A DNA stretch of 64,000 nt from JBEBGV01 sp040081265 (GCA_040081265.1 JBEBGV010000009.1:30878-94877); one strand, 5' to 3'. Shown: positions 25,837 to 35,310, numbered from the stretch's first letter. Numbers and translations: made by a program. Notes: a model not told the origin generated them from the letters alone.

Positions 25837-26337
25837 ATGGCAAAGTCACAGGCAAAGGCCGGGCGCACCGCGCCTGGAGGTACGGGTATCAGCGCGAGGG
25901 ACGGACACCAGATCGCTCAGGGTCTGGCCCACCTGCTGGCCGATACGTACACGCTGTATCTCAAGACCCACAACTTTCACTGGAACGTCACCGGCCCGAT
26001 GTTTCAGACGCTCCACCTGATGTTCGAAACGCAGTACACCGAGCTTGCGCTTGCGGTCGACCTGATTGCCGAGCGCATACGGGCACTGGGGCAGCCGGCG
26101 CCGGCCAGCTACCGCGAGTTCGAGGAGCTGTCCACGATCCAGATTGACCGCGGGGTGCCGAAGGCCACCGAGATGATCAAGCAGTTGATCGCGGCGCACG
26201 AGGCTGTGGTCCGGACCGCACGGAGCGTGTTTCCGAGCGCCGAGCACGCCTCCGACCAGGCCACGATGGATCTGCTGACGCAGCGCATGCAGGTGCACGA
26301 GAAGACGGTGTGGATGCTTCGAGCTCTGCTCGAATAG
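25837..26337 (+). CDS. dps: Dps family ferritin-like DNA-protection protein
   Basis: A 166-residue ferritin-like protein. The ferroxidase-centre motifs of Dps are visible: KTHNFHWNVTGPMFQTLHLMFE and, further on, DLIAERIRALG. A Lys/Arg-containing N-terminal tail (MAKSQAKAGR) could bind DNA. Dps forms dodecamers that oxidise and store iron with hydrogen peroxide and protect DNA in starvation. The ATG follows a GAGGTG ribosome site that overlaps the purK stop. The gene is convergent with the penicillin acylase gene, with only three bases between stops. Confidence 0.88.
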   Translation: MAKSQAKAGRTAPGGTGISARDGHQIAQGLAHLLADTYTLYLKTHNFHWNVTGPMFQTLHLMFETQYTELALAVDLIAERIRALGQPAPASYREFEELSTIQIDRGVPKATEMIKQLIAAHEAVVRTARSVFPSAEHASDQATMDLLTQRMQVHEKTVWMLRALLE

Positions 26338-26340
26338 GCA

Positions 26341-28755
26341 CTAGGGAACCAGCCGTAGCGTGTGCTCGATTCGGCCCGGCAGGAACGGCGTCGGACGTCC
26401 CGATGCCCAGGCCTCGTGCGAGTTGCCATAGAACGGCGAGAGCGGATGACCACTCTGGCCAGTTGGCATCTGCATGATGCCCTCCGATTCGCGTCCGGGC
26501 GAGACCACCATCCGTTCCGACGGACCCTGTGCGCCCCAGTGCATGTTGGGCGTGTAGAGATCTCCCGAGAGCGCGCGCTCCGGCATGTCCAGCCAGCGCG
26601 ACAGGAACGGCACCGCAGCGGACAGGGGGTGGCGGTAGGTGGTGACATTCATCTGTGACCACACACGACTGCGCAGGTCCTGCGTCCCCTCTACCTCGAG
26701 CCGCCGGATGATGTCGTCGATGCTGGCGATGAACAGGTCGTTCCAGGTTGCATAGGTTGGGTCGAGGAGGTGGGGCGGCCGCGTCGAGACCAGAGCCCAC
26801 AGTGGACCTTCGCGTCGCAGCAGGACGGTGTAGTCGAACGACGGGTCCTGGTCGTAGCACTCGGCCAGGGCAAATGAGAGCACTCGCTCGGACACAGTGT
26901 CCCTGAACATGCGCGTCAGCCGGTACGCGGCCGAGTCAGCCGAGGCTTCGCCGTTCCAGCCGTGCTCGACGACGTCACGGAAGGCTCGACGCGTGGGTGC
27001 GTCGCCTGCGACTGGTGCGGTCAGCGAATCGAGGATCAGCTGGCGCCAGCGTTCCAGGAACTCGGCGCGCGTATCGAGCTGAATCGCGAGGAGATCTCGT
27101 GGTGTCAGCGATTCCTTTGCGAACAATCGTTCGCGGATGATGCGAGCCCGCGAGCCCACTTCCCAGTTGCCGTCACCGAGCACACTGAGCATCGCGCCAT
27201 CGACCACCCGGGCGTTGGCCGTCCACAGACGTCCGGCTGGAGGATCGACGATGCGCGGGTAACTGGCAGGATCGAGCCAGCCCGACCATCCGCGCGTCCC
27301 ATCGGTCCACGTCTGGGGAAGCCGCCCATCGAGATTGATGCGAGCCGGAAGGGTTCCGTAGATGGTCCAGCCGATCCGCCCCGAACGGTCGGCGACGACC
27401 ATGTTCTGTGCCGGGGTGCCGAGCTGATTCGCCTCGCTGAAGGCCTCGTCGATGGTGCGTGCGTTCTCGAGCGGCGTGACCGAGCGTGACAGGCGCTCAG
27501 CCGAGTGTGCCACCCACCGATACGCGCGGGCGCGTCCGCGAAAGTCGGGCGGCAGCACCGGTCCCCACACAGTCCACAGCACCGAAATTGACTCCGCGTC
27601 TGCTCCAGCCACCTCGATGGTCTCGTCGTGGCGGTCGAAGGTGCGCCAGCCGTCAGGGGTCCGGTACTGGTCGGGCCGAGCCGGGTCGGTCTCGAGCAAC
27701 ACGATATCGCTGGTGTCTGCGTAGGCGTTGGTGAAGCCCCAGGCGATGTTCGTGTTACTGCCGACGACCAGCGCTGGTGCACCGGGAAGCGTGATACCGG
27801 CAATCCGTCGGGGTGAGCCGTTGTCGGTCCAGTCGAGGACCGCCCGGTACCACGTGTTCGGAACGCGGATGCCGAGGTGCATGTCGTTGGCGACCAGCGC
27901 CCCGGCACCACCAGTGAGCTGGCTGCCGACTGCCCAGCTGTTGCTCCCCGTGGCTTCCCCGGGGCCGGCGTCTCCCAGCCACGCCACGCCGCGAGGGCGA
28001 GCCGGTTGTGGCGCAGTGCTCGTGCCAGCGCGCCGCGAGCGCAGGTCGTAGATGTCGGGGCCCGGAACGAGAGGAGAGGGCAGGCGGTCCCCGATCAGGG
28101 GAGTATCCCACTCGGTCCCCTGGGGCATGAAGAAGTCGGAGACCTCCTTCGGAAGGACCAGGTCCATGGTGGCTCGGGTCGATTCCAGCGCGCCGTCACT
28201 TTCCTGGAGGGTCACGAACATCGACAGCACGACGAGCAGGGTGTCTTCGGCGCGCCAGGGTTCAGGCTGTTGGCGCAACAGGAGGTACTCGAAGGGCCGC
28301 GCGGCGAGGTCGGCCAGACCGGCGTTCACGCCATCCACGTAGGCGTCGAGCACGCGGCGCTGTTGCGGGGGCATGAGTCCGGCGGCTCGACGTGCCTGGT
28401 CACGGAACCGGTGAATTCTGATCTCGCGGTCCACAGGCAGGGCTCGCGGACCGACCAGCGCGGCCAGCTCACCGGCGGCGCGCCGACGGGAGAGGTCCAT
28501 CTGGAAGAACCGGTCCTGGGCATGGAGAAAGCCCGTTGCTCGGGCGACGTCCTCCCGGGTGTTTCCGCGGATGGTCGGGATGCCGAGGGCGTCGCGCTCG
28601 ACGATCACCGGCGCGGACAGGCCGGCCACCGTCGTCTCGCCGTCGAGCTGCGCAAGGCTGCCGCGCAGTCCGAGCCAGACCATAGCGGCGGTGGCCGTCG
28701 CCGCGACGAGCAGGGTCACCAGTGACCATGCGGCAACGCGGCGCACACGTCTCAT
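26341..28755 (-). CDS. Penicillin acylase family protein (Ntn hydrolase)
   Basis: An 804-residue precursor with an N-terminal membrane/signal segment (about 7-30). The alpha part carries VIVERDALGIPTIRG and GFLHAQDRFFQMDLSRR. The autocatalytic cleavage site is GSNSWAVG, with the N-terminal serine of the beta chain at about 271, followed by NDMHLGIRVPNTWY and GASNTN-like GSNTNIAWGFTN. Such enzymes hydrolyse amide bonds of beta-lactams or acyl-homoserine lactones. The natural substrate here cannot be told from the sequence. It is divergent from a methyltransferase gene with a palindromic -10 element between them. Confidence 0.9.
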   Translation of the reverse strand: MRRVRRVAAWSLVTLLVAATATAAMVWLGLRGSLAQLDGETTVAGLSAPVIVERDALGIPTIRGNTREDVARATGFLHAQDRFFQMDLSRRRAAGELAALVGPRALPVDREIRIHRFRDQARRAAGLMPPQQRRVLDAYVDGVNAGLADLAARPFEYLLLRQQPEPWRAEDTLLVVLSMFVTLQESDGALESTRATMDLVLPKEVSDFFMPQGTEWDTPLIGDRLPSPLVPGPDIYDLRSRRAGTSTAPQPARPRGVAWLGDAGPGEATGSNSWAVGSQLTGGAGALVANDMHLGIRVPNTWYRAVLDWTDNGSPRRIAGITLPGAPALVVGSNTNIAWGFTNAYADTSDIVLLETDPARPDQYRTPDGWRTFDRHDETIEVAGADAESISVLWTVWGPVLPPDFRGRARAYRWVAHSAERLSRSVTPLENARTIDEAFSEANQLGTPAQNMVVADRSGRIGWTIYGTLPARINLDGRLPQTWTDGTRGWSGWLDPASYPRIVDPPAGRLWTANARVVDGAMLSVLGDGNWEVGSRARIIRERLFAKESLTPRDLLAIQLDTRAEFLERWRQLILDSLTAPVAGDAPTRRAFRDVVEHGWNGEASADSAAYRLTRMFRDTVSERVLSFALAECYDQDPSFDYTVLLRREGPLWALVSTRPPHLLDPTYATWNDLFIASIDDIIRRLEVEGTQDLRSRVWSQMNVTTYRHPLSAAVPFLSRWLDMPERALSGDLYTPNMHWGAQGPSERMVVSPGRESEGIMQMPTGQSGHPLSPFYGNSHEAWASGRPTPFLPGRIEHTLRLVP

Positions 28756-28766
28756 CGCGTCCGCAT

Positions 28767-28774
28767 GTTATAAC
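28767..28774. promoter_or_regulatory. Palindromic -10 element shared by divergent genes
   Basis: GTTATAAC is its own reverse complement and supplies a -10-like hexamer on both strands between the penicillin acylase start (28755) and the methyltransferase start (28798). No -35 boxes stand out on either side. Confidence 0.35.
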
Positions 28775-28797
28775 GACCTCGGACACGGGAGTCTGTA

Positions 28798-29595
28798 ATG
28801 GATCCATTTGCAGAGTTCAAGGATGCACAGCGCAAAGGCTGGTCGCATTTCGCGCCACTCGAGGCGCAGACGACCCCCGCCGCTGCGCAACTGGTGCGTC
28901 ACGCCGGCGTGAAAGCCGGGCAGCGGGTGCTCGACGTTGGTTGCGGCACTGGCGTGGTGGCGGTGACGGCCGCGCGGGTCGGAGCCAGTGTCGTGGGCCT
29001 CGATCTGACCCCGACTCTGCTCGCGCGGGCACGCGAAAATTCGGCCCTCGCTGGCGTTGACATCGAGTGGCGTGAAGGCGACGCCGAGCAGCTGCCGTTC
29101 GCCGATGCGACCTTTGACGTGGTCGTCAGTCAGTTCGGCCATATCTTCGCCCCGCGGCCCGAGCTGGCCGTCTCCGAGATGCTGAGGGTGCTGAAGAGCG
29201 GCGGAACGATTGCGTTCAACACCTGGCCACCGGAACTGTTCGTGGGGAGGATGTTTGCGATGACGGCGAGGTACCTGCCGCCACCGCCGCCGGGCGCACA
29301 GCCGCCGGCACTCTGGGGCGATCCGCAGGTGGTTCGCGAGCGCCTCGGCTCTGCGGTCAAGAACATCATGTTCGACCGCGGGGTCCTGCTGTCTCCGGCA
29401 CTCAGCCCTCAACATCACCGCGACGGACTGGAGCGAACGGCTGGTCCGGTCATCCGACTCGTCGAGGTGCTCAGCGCAGCTGATCCGGCGCGGCTCGCGG
29501 CGTTTCGAGCGGAATACGAGGCGCTGGTGAGCGAGTACATCCGGGAGAACATCGCTCATCAGGGCTACCTCCTGAGCAGAGCCACAAAGATCTAG
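28798..29595 (+). CDS. Class I SAM-dependent methyltransferase
   Basis: A 265-residue protein with a UbiE-type Rossmann fold. Motif I is VLDVGCGTG near 41, the acidic ribose-binding residue follows in VVGLDLTP, and later motifs are EGDAEQLPFADATFDVV and VLKSGGTIAFNTW. The C-terminal part (from about 145) has a proline-rich loop and no match I recognise. The substrate is unknown. A GGGAG ribosome site precedes the ATG. The flavoprotein gene downstream starts four bases after its stop, so the two may be co-expressed. Confidence 0.85.
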   Translation: MDPFAEFKDAQRKGWSHFAPLEAQTTPAAAQLVRHAGVKAGQRVLDVGCGTGVVAVTAARVGASVVGLDLTPTLLARARENSALAGVDIEWREGDAEQLPFADATFDVVVSQFGHIFAPRPELAVSEMLRVLKSGGTIAFNTWPPELFVGRMFAMTARYLPPPPPGAQPPALWGDPQVVRERLGSAVKNIMFDRGVLLSPALSPQHHRDGLERTAGPVIRLVEVLSAADPARLAAFRAEYEALVSEYIRENIAHQGYLLSRATKI

Positions 29596-29599
29596 AGCC

Positions 29600-30820
29600 G
29601 TGCCACCTCGTTACGGCATCTCGCCGTGGATCGCTCAGGTTCCTTCGACGCGCCGCCCCGTGTTCCCCGGGCAGAAGGGCGATGTCGCCGCCGAGGTCGT
29701 GATCATCGGTGCGGGCCTCACGGGCAGCGCTGTCGCCTACGCCTGCGCGGCCGCGGGAATGAGACCGCTCGTGCTCGAAGCCGACCGAGTCGGAACAGGG
29801 ACCACGGCCTTCGGAGCGGGACTGATCCTCCCTGAACCGGGTCCTGCATTCCGGGACGTCGTGGCCGCGCAGGGTCTCCGCACGGCGAAGCGCGCGTTCG
29901 GTGCCTGGCGTCGAGCGGCACTCGACGCGGCGGCGTTGCTGCGACGCCTCAAGATCAAGTGCGATCTCACGCCACTCGACGCCCTGACGGTTACAAACGA
30001 GGACGCCGAGCGAGGGTTGAGAAAGGAGTACGACGCCCGAGTGGATGCCGGCCTCGACCTCGCCTGGCTTGCTGAGCGCCAGGTGCGCGCAGCGACGCGC
30101 GCGGACGTGGCGTCCGGTTTCCGGCAGTCGGGGGCGTTCGGGTTCGACCCCTACCGTGCCTGCGTGGGCCTGGCGATCGCCGCCCGCGCACGTGGCGCCA
30201 CGTTCCACGAGAACTCGCCCGTCGTGCGCATCAGACCCGGGCGCAACCACGTCAACCTCGTCTGCGAACGGGGAACGGTGCAAGCTGGCGCGGTCATCGT
30301 GGCGACAGGTACGGCGACGACCCTCTTTGCGCCATTGCGCCGGCACTTCACGGTGCGGGACACCTACCATGTGCTCACCAGCGCTCTGCCGCCGGCGGTC
30401 CGCCGGCAGGTGGGCGCGGCCGACACCACCCTGCGCGACTCGCACGCGCCGCCGCACCGTCTGCGCTGGACCTCTGATCACCAGGTGCTGATTGCGGGTG
30501 CCGAGCAAGCCGAGGCACCTGCCCGTCGTCGCGACGCACTGGTCAAGGAGTGGACGTTTGAGCTCATGTATGAGCTCCTCAAGATGTACCCGGCCATATC
30601 CGGTCTGCAGCCCGCCTACGGCTGGCGCCTCTCGTCGGGGATGACCCGGGACGGTCTTCCCTACATCGGGGCCCACCGAAACTATCCCCGCCACCTCTTT
30701 GCGCTCGGGGGGGGCGTTGGCGAGTCGAGTACCGGCGCGTTCCTTGCGGCGCGGCTTCTCGTGCGCGCGCTCGAGGGTGAGTCTGACCCTGGCGACGACG
30801 CCTTCGGCTTCACCCGCTGA
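29600..30820 (+). CDS. FAD-dependent oxidoreductase (DAO family)
   Basis: A 406-residue flavoprotein of the D-amino-acid oxidase/glycine oxidase fold. The dinucleotide loop VVIIGAGLTGSAVAYACAAAG lies near residues 33-53, and the C-terminal FAD contact is LFALGGGVGESSTGAFLAARL. Family members oxidise amines or amino acids, or remove methyl groups from N-methylated amines. The N-terminal PPRYGISPWIAQVP stretch resembles some gamma-glutamylputrescine-type oxidases. A GTG start lies four bases after the methyltransferase stop. The substrate is not known. Confidence 0.82.
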   Translation: MPPRYGISPWIAQVPSTRRPVFPGQKGDVAAEVVIIGAGLTGSAVAYACAAAGMRPLVLEADRVGTGTTAFGAGLILPEPGPAFRDVVAAQGLRTAKRAFGAWRRAALDAAALLRRLKIKCDLTPLDALTVTNEDAERGLRKEYDARVDAGLDLAWLAERQVRAATRADVASGFRQSGAFGFDPYRACVGLAIAARARGATFHENSPVVRIRPGRNHVNLVCERGTVQAGAVIVATGTATTLFAPLRRHFTVRDTYHVLTSALPPAVRRQVGAADTTLRDSHAPPHRLRWTSDHQVLIAGAEQAEAPARRRDALVKEWTFELMYELLKMYPAISGLQPAYGWRLSSGMTRDGLPYIGAHRNYPRHLFALGGGVGESSTGAFLAARLLVRALEGESDPGDDAFGFTR

Positions 30821-30824
30821 AAGG

Positions 30825-30830
30825 TATACT
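30825..30830 (+). promoter_or_regulatory. -10-like element for the TonB receptor gene
   Basis: TATACT lies five bases after the flavoprotein stop and 42 bases before the receptor ATG. A weak TTCGGC sits 16 bases upstream. The leader contains AAAGGA as ribosome site. Confidence 0.38.
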
Positions 30831-30872
30831 CGATCGTTGGACTCCAGATTCCTGAAAGGACAGGCCACACAC

Positions 30873-33776
30873 ATGTTTCGCGGGTTTTTGAGCGTAATTC
30901 TGACTCTGATGCTGGCTGCGTCTGCAGCCGCGCAGGGCCAGGCGATTAACGGCACCATCGAGGGCACGGTGACCGATGAATCCGGTGGCGCACTGCCGGG
31001 TGTCAGCGTCACCGTGACCAACACCGACACCGGTGCGAGCCGCACCGTCGTGACCAACGAGGCCGGCGTGTACCGGGCGCTCCTGCTGCCGCTTGGTTCG
31101 TACCGCGTTGCCGCCGAACTCCAGGGTTTCCGCCGCTATGAGCAGACCGGAGTCGGCCTGTCAGCCGGGCAGGTGGCGGTCGTGGACGTCAAGATGGGCG
31201 TCGGCGCTCTGACCGAAACGGTGTCAGTGACGGCCACGCCGCCGCTGGTCGATCTCGGCAAGATCGAACAGGGGCGCACGCTGACGAGCGATGAGATCAA
31301 GACGCTTCCGCTGACCTCGCGCAACCCCTACAACTTTGCCCTGCTCCAGCCTGGCGTCGTCGGGTTCGAAACACAGGAATTCGGTGTGCCGCGCTTGACG
31401 GCCAACGGGGCCCTGCTGCGCGTCAACTACCAGATCGACGGCAACGACAACACCCAGAAGGATCGCGCCGGGCTGCGGCAGATGCCGATGTCTGAAATCA
31501 TGATCCGCGAGGTCAAGGTGATCACCTCCGGGTACGCGCCGGAGTTCGGCCAGACGATGGGCCTGGTGTACAACGCGGTCACGCCGTCTGGCGCGAACAC
31601 GATGAAGGGACAGGCGAGTTACCGCTTTCAGCGCCAGCCTCTCGTCGCGTTGCCGTTCTTCTCGACCACGACCGTGAAGCCGCCCACTGACGTCAATATC
31701 TTCACGATCGACAACGGTGGTCCGATCGTCAAGGACCGGACGTTCTATTTCGGCGGCTTCGAGAGCACCAAGCGCGATCTGTCTGGAGCCCGCGTCATCA
31801 CGATCACGCCGGCAAACGCGGCACGGCTGGGCCTGACTGAGCCGGCCTACATGCCAACGAAGGCGACGACCAAGTTCGCGATCGGCAAGATCGACCACCT
31901 CGTGTCAGACGCCAACCGCGCCAACCTTCGCTACATTTTTTTCGACAACTCGATCACCAACAACATCGCCGGCGGACTGAATTCGGTGCAGCGCGGCACC
32001 GACTTCGTCGATCGTCAGCATTCGACCGCCGGTCAGCTGGTGTCGACCATCGGCAACAACATGCTGAACGAGGTCCGCGTGCAGTACGCAACGCGCGCCC
32101 AGTCGCGCGCAGCCGGCGCCCAGGCCGGAGCGGGTCCGGCGGTCACCGTGACTGGCATTGCCCAGTTCGGTGGCGCCATTCCTGACGCGTCCAACGGCGC
32201 CGGATTCGCCTTCACTGAGAACCAGTTCCAGATCCTCGACAACTTCACGCAGATTCGCGGGAACCACGCCTATAAGTTCGGTGTCAGCGTCGAATCGGTG
32301 AAGGACACGAGAACGCAGGCGCAGTTCCAGGTCTACACGTTCCCCACCATCGACTCCTATCTGGCGGCGAAGAGCGGGGCGAATCCGCTGGGCTACACCT
32401 CGTTCTCGCAGTTCTTCGGCAACCCCGACATCGAGTACACGACGTCGATGTTCGCGGTGTTCGTGCAGGATGACTGGCGTGTGTCACCCGACATCAAGCT
32501 CCTCTACGGGTTGCGCTACGACACCTACGCGCCGCCGGACTCCAACGCGAGCGCGCTGATTGCCTCGTCGCGGAAATTTTCCGCCGACAGAAACAACTGG
32601 CAGCCGCGCCTCGGGCTGGTGTGGACGCTCGGCAGCGACCGTAAGACAGTGCTCCGGGGTAACAGCGGCGTGATGTACGACCAGCCGATCAACGCGATCT
32701 ACGAACAGGCTCTCCTGAACGACGGTTCGACGACGCGCGGAAGCGCCTCGTTCACGTCGGCACAGGCCGGCGCACCCACGTTCCCGAACGTGTTTTCAGG
32801 CGGGACGGCTGCGGCGTCGAACACCGGGTGGACGGTTGATCCCGAGTTCCGGATCGCCCGCATGTGGCAGAGCAACGTGCAGGTGGAACGTGCACTTGGC
32901 GATCACTATTCGGCGGCGTTCGGCCTGGCGTACACCAAGGGGTATGACCTGCCCGTGGTCAGCAACATCAACCTGGGCGCGCCGACCGGCGCGCTGGCCG
33001 ATGGTCGACCGGTGTATGCGACGGCCGTGAATGCGACCACGCGGCTCGACCCGCGATTCAACGCCATCTTCAGCACGCAGGCGATCGGCGAGTCGAACTA
33101 CAAGGCGATGACCATGCAGTTCACGCGGCGGATGTACCGTGGCGTGCAGTGGGATCTGGCTTACACCCTTGGCAAGAGCGAGGACAACGCGCCGATCACC
33201 AGCGTCCTTTCGGTGCAGGGTGACACCGGCGGACGCAGCAACCCGGCCAGCCTCGACACCGATCTTGGCCCCCACATTCTCGATCAGCGTCACACCTTCG
33301 TGGGCAGCATCGTGGCCCAGCCGCAGGTGGATGCTGGCGGCGTCGCGGGCCTGATCCTGAACCACAATCTGTTCGGGGTGGCGATGCAGTTCGCCAGCGG
33401 CATTCCCGTGACCTTGCGCAGCACCGGTGAGCTGAACAACGACGCCATCGGCAGCGACCGCCCCGTGGGTGTGACGCGGAATTCGTATCGCCTGCCGGGA
33501 CGCTACAACGTCGACCTGCGGTACTCGCGAGTGTTCCCGCTGGCGGGCACGACGCAGCTCGAGTTCGTGACCGAGTTCAAGAACATCTTCAACACTGTGC
33601 AGTGGTCGGGTGCGACCAGCACGGTTCGTACTGACGCGCTCGGTAATCCGATCGATGCCGCAGGCGCACCGCTGACGCTCCCGACGCCTGGCGCAGTGGA
33701 GAACGGTGCGATCTTCCGGCCCAACGGCGGCTATGAACAGCGTCAGGTGCAGTTCGGGTTCCGGGTGACCTTCTAA
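30873..33776 (+). CDS. TonB-dependent receptor with carboxypeptidase-regulatory N-terminal domain
   Basis: A 967-residue outer-membrane protein. The signal peptide (about 1-21, ending SAAAQ) precedes a carboxypeptidase-regulatory-like domain (about 25-115, with GTVTDESGGALPGVSVTVTN and TNEAGVYRALLLPLGSYRV). The plug region follows with PLTSRNPYNFALLQPGV and YQIDGNDN, then a beta-barrel to the C-terminal aromatic residue in QVQFGFRVTF. This is the oar-like type abundant in Acidobacteriota, presumably importing or sensing large ligands. I chose ATG 30873 because it starts the signal peptide and has an AAAGGA ribosome site. A strong terminator follows. Confidence 0.92.
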   Translation: MFRGFLSVILTLMLAASAAAQGQAINGTIEGTVTDESGGALPGVSVTVTNTDTGASRTVVTNEAGVYRALLLPLGSYRVAAELQGFRRYEQTGVGLSAGQVAVVDVKMGVGALTETVSVTATPPLVDLGKIEQGRTLTSDEIKTLPLTSRNPYNFALLQPGVVGFETQEFGVPRLTANGALLRVNYQIDGNDNTQKDRAGLRQMPMSEIMIREVKVITSGYAPEFGQTMGLVYNAVTPSGANTMKGQASYRFQRQPLVALPFFSTTTVKPPTDVNIFTIDNGGPIVKDRTFYFGGFESTKRDLSGARVITITPANAARLGLTEPAYMPTKATTKFAIGKIDHLVSDANRANLRYIFFDNSITNNIAGGLNSVQRGTDFVDRQHSTAGQLVSTIGNNMLNEVRVQYATRAQSRAAGAQAGAGPAVTVTGIAQFGGAIPDASNGAGFAFTENQFQILDNFTQIRGNHAYKFGVSVESVKDTRTQAQFQVYTFPTIDSYLAAKSGANPLGYTSFSQFFGNPDIEYTTSMFAVFVQDDWRVSPDIKLLYGLRYDTYAPPDSNASALIASSRKFSADRNNWQPRLGLVWTLGSDRKTVLRGNSGVMYDQPINAIYEQALLNDGSTTRGSASFTSAQAGAPTFPNVFSGGTAAASNTGWTVDPEFRIARMWQSNVQVERALGDHYSAAFGLAYTKGYDLPVVSNINLGAPTGALADGRPVYATAVNATTRLDPRFNAIFSTQAIGESNYKAMTMQFTRRMYRGVQWDLAYTLGKSEDNAPITSVLSVQGDTGGRSNPASLDTDLGPHILDQRHTFVGSIVAQPQVDAGGVAGLILNHNLFGVAMQFASGIPVTLRSTGELNNDAIGSDRPVGVTRNSYRLPGRYNVDLRYSRVFPLAGTTQLEFVTEFKNIFNTVQWSGATSTVRTDALGNPIDAAGAPLTLPTPGAVENGAIFRPNGGYEQRQVQFGFRVTF

Positions 33777-33801
33777 CGTCTCAGCCGGTTCCACCTCCTC
33801 G

Positions 33802-33843
33802 CGAACAGGGCGCCGTCTTCGGACACGGCGCCCTGTTCGTTTT
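33802..33843 (+). terminator. Rho-independent terminator after the TonB receptor gene
   Basis: A perfect 15-bp stem (33802-33816 with 33825-33839) encloses an 8-base loop containing CTTCGG and is followed by TTTT (33840-33843). This is one of the strongest terminators in the window. Its 3' arm overlaps the probable start region of nagB. Confidence 0.88.
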
Positions 33844-33862
33844 CGAGAGCCGCGATGCGGCA

Positions 33863-34537
33863 GTGCGGGCGGTTGCGGCTGAAATTGCCGCTCTCGTTCG
33901 TGCGCACCCGCAGGCGGTGCTCGGACTCGCGAGCGGTGACACCCCCATGGGGGTGTACCGCGAACTCGCCAGGCTCCATCGTGAAGAGGCACTCGACTTC
34001 TCCGGTGTCCACACCTTCAATCTCGACGAGTACTCCGGCATCGCCGTAGACGATCCGCGTTCCTTCCACTCCGCAATGCGTACGCACCTGTTCGACATCG
34101 TCGGACTTCCGCCGTCCCGTACGCACTTTCCTGACGAGTGGGCGACAGGCGATGAGTTCGAGCAGGCGATTCATTCAGCCGGTGGAATCGACTATCAGCT
34201 CCTGGGGGTTGGGCGCAACGGCCATATCGGCTTCAACGAGCCAGGTTCTCCCATGACGTCACGCACGCGCCATGTTGCATTGACGGAGGTCACCCGCGAG
34301 GATGCTGCGCGGATATTTGGCGGCGTTGACCGCGTTCCCACCCACGCCGTCACCATGGGGGTGGCGACGATCCGGGAGGCGCGCAGGGTGCGAGTACTCG
34401 CTTTCGGACCGGGAAAGGCTGGAGTGGTCTTGCGCACCCGGTCCGCGCCTGTCGATCCCCAATGGCCGGCCAGTCTTCTCCACGGACATCCCGACGTCCA
34501 GCTGATCGTCGACCAGGCTGCGGTCGACAGACCGTAG
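33863..34537 (+). CDS. nagB: Glucosamine-6-phosphate deaminase family protein
   Basis: A 224-residue protein from GTG 33863. Motifs match NagB: AVLGLASGDTPMGVYREL (phosphate loop), FNLDEYSGI with the catalytic Asp, and LLGVGRNGHIGFNEPGS with the His/Glu pair; the Asn in RNGH is also found in Bacillus NagB. It converts glucosamine-6-phosphate to fructose-6-phosphate and ammonia. Family-like sequence continues about ten residues upstream (FVFESRDAAVRAV), with only a CTG codon at 33833 as possible start. So the true N-terminus may be longer than annotated and overlaps the terminator stem. The C-terminal end is complete. No other amino-sugar gene is nearby. Confidence 0.82.
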   Translation: MRAVAAEIAALVRAHPQAVLGLASGDTPMGVYRELARLHREEALDFSGVHTFNLDEYSGIAVDDPRSFHSAMRTHLFDIVGLPPSRTHFPDEWATGDEFEQAIHSAGGIDYQLLGVGRNGHIGFNEPGSPMTSRTRHVALTEVTREDAARIFGGVDRVPTHAVTMGVATIREARRVRVLAFGPGKAGVVLRTRSAPVDPQWPASLLHGHPDVQLIVDQAAVDRP

Positions 34538-34549
34538 TTTGCGAACTAC
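34534..34549. repeat. Short inverted repeat after nagB
   Basis: GTAGTT and AACTAC form a perfect 6-bp stem with a TGCG loop that includes the nagB stop codon region. There is no T-tract; it may weakly terminate or stabilise RNA. Confidence 0.35.
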
Positions 34550-34582
34550 CATCTTCGGGCTCTGTGTGACGGGAGGGATGGA

Positions 34583-35310
34583 ATGAGAAAGCGCCTGGGT
34601 ATTGCCACGATCGTTGTGACCCTGTTCTCGCTGAGCGGCTCGATGGACGCGCAGCAGGCACGCGCCGGCGCACCAGTGGCCGGGCGAGGAGCGGGACCTG
34701 CTCCTGCTCCAACGCTGTTGTTCTCCCTGACCCTGCAGAACAACACTCGCCTGCCCCTGACCCAGAGTTCGATCACGACGCCCAACGTCGATCTGCAACT
34801 CTACGGTGATGGCGCCAACATCATCGTCGCCACTGGTAATGGGGCCAACCTTCCTCGCACGTTCTTCGGATTGTGCAAGGGTCCCTGTGGCTTCACCCTC
34901 CGCGACCGGGGCAGTTACTTCGACTTGAGGGGCAGGGCGAACATCACATTCATGACGATCGTGTCGGGTTTCCATCGCGTACGACCGTTGGTGAAGCTGG
35001 CCGATGGCACGCTGCTGATTGGCGATCAAGCCGAGGCTCCGTGGCTGACTACCACCGATACACGATTTCCTTCAGCGAATGCCGGTGGCTCAGGCTGGAT
35101 CCGGTGCGAGGGGTGACTCTGGGGACGTGGGTCCCGAATCCCGACTTGAGCAGGGTTGACGAGGTTGGCTACTTCGACGTCATCCCTGGCAGCGGTGCCC
35201 ATGCTGAGGGGCTCGCCGTCGAAAAGCAGGCTCCTCCTCCCGTCGGAGGTTGGATTGCCGTCTCCGCATTCGAACTGTGGGGCGCTGCGGTCAGCCGGTC
35301 GTCACAGTAA
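34583..35310 (+). pseudogene. Secreted protein of unknown function, interrupted by a one-base frameshift
   Basis: ATG 34583 follows a GGGAGGG ribosome site and starts a signal peptide (about 1-24). The frame stays protein-like through CKGPCGFTLRDRGSYFDLRGR and SGFHRVRPLVKLADGTLLIGDQAEA, then turns into unrelated residues and stops at 35116. From about 35038 the next frame continues with VADYHRYTISFSECRWLRLD, TLGTWVPNPDLSRVDEVGYFDVIPG and GGWIAVSAFELWGAAV to 35310. Joined, the two parts make about 242 residues of one secreted domain. A missing base near 35030-35040 explains this; it may be a real mutation or a sequence error. I do not recognise a function. Confidence 0.7.
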
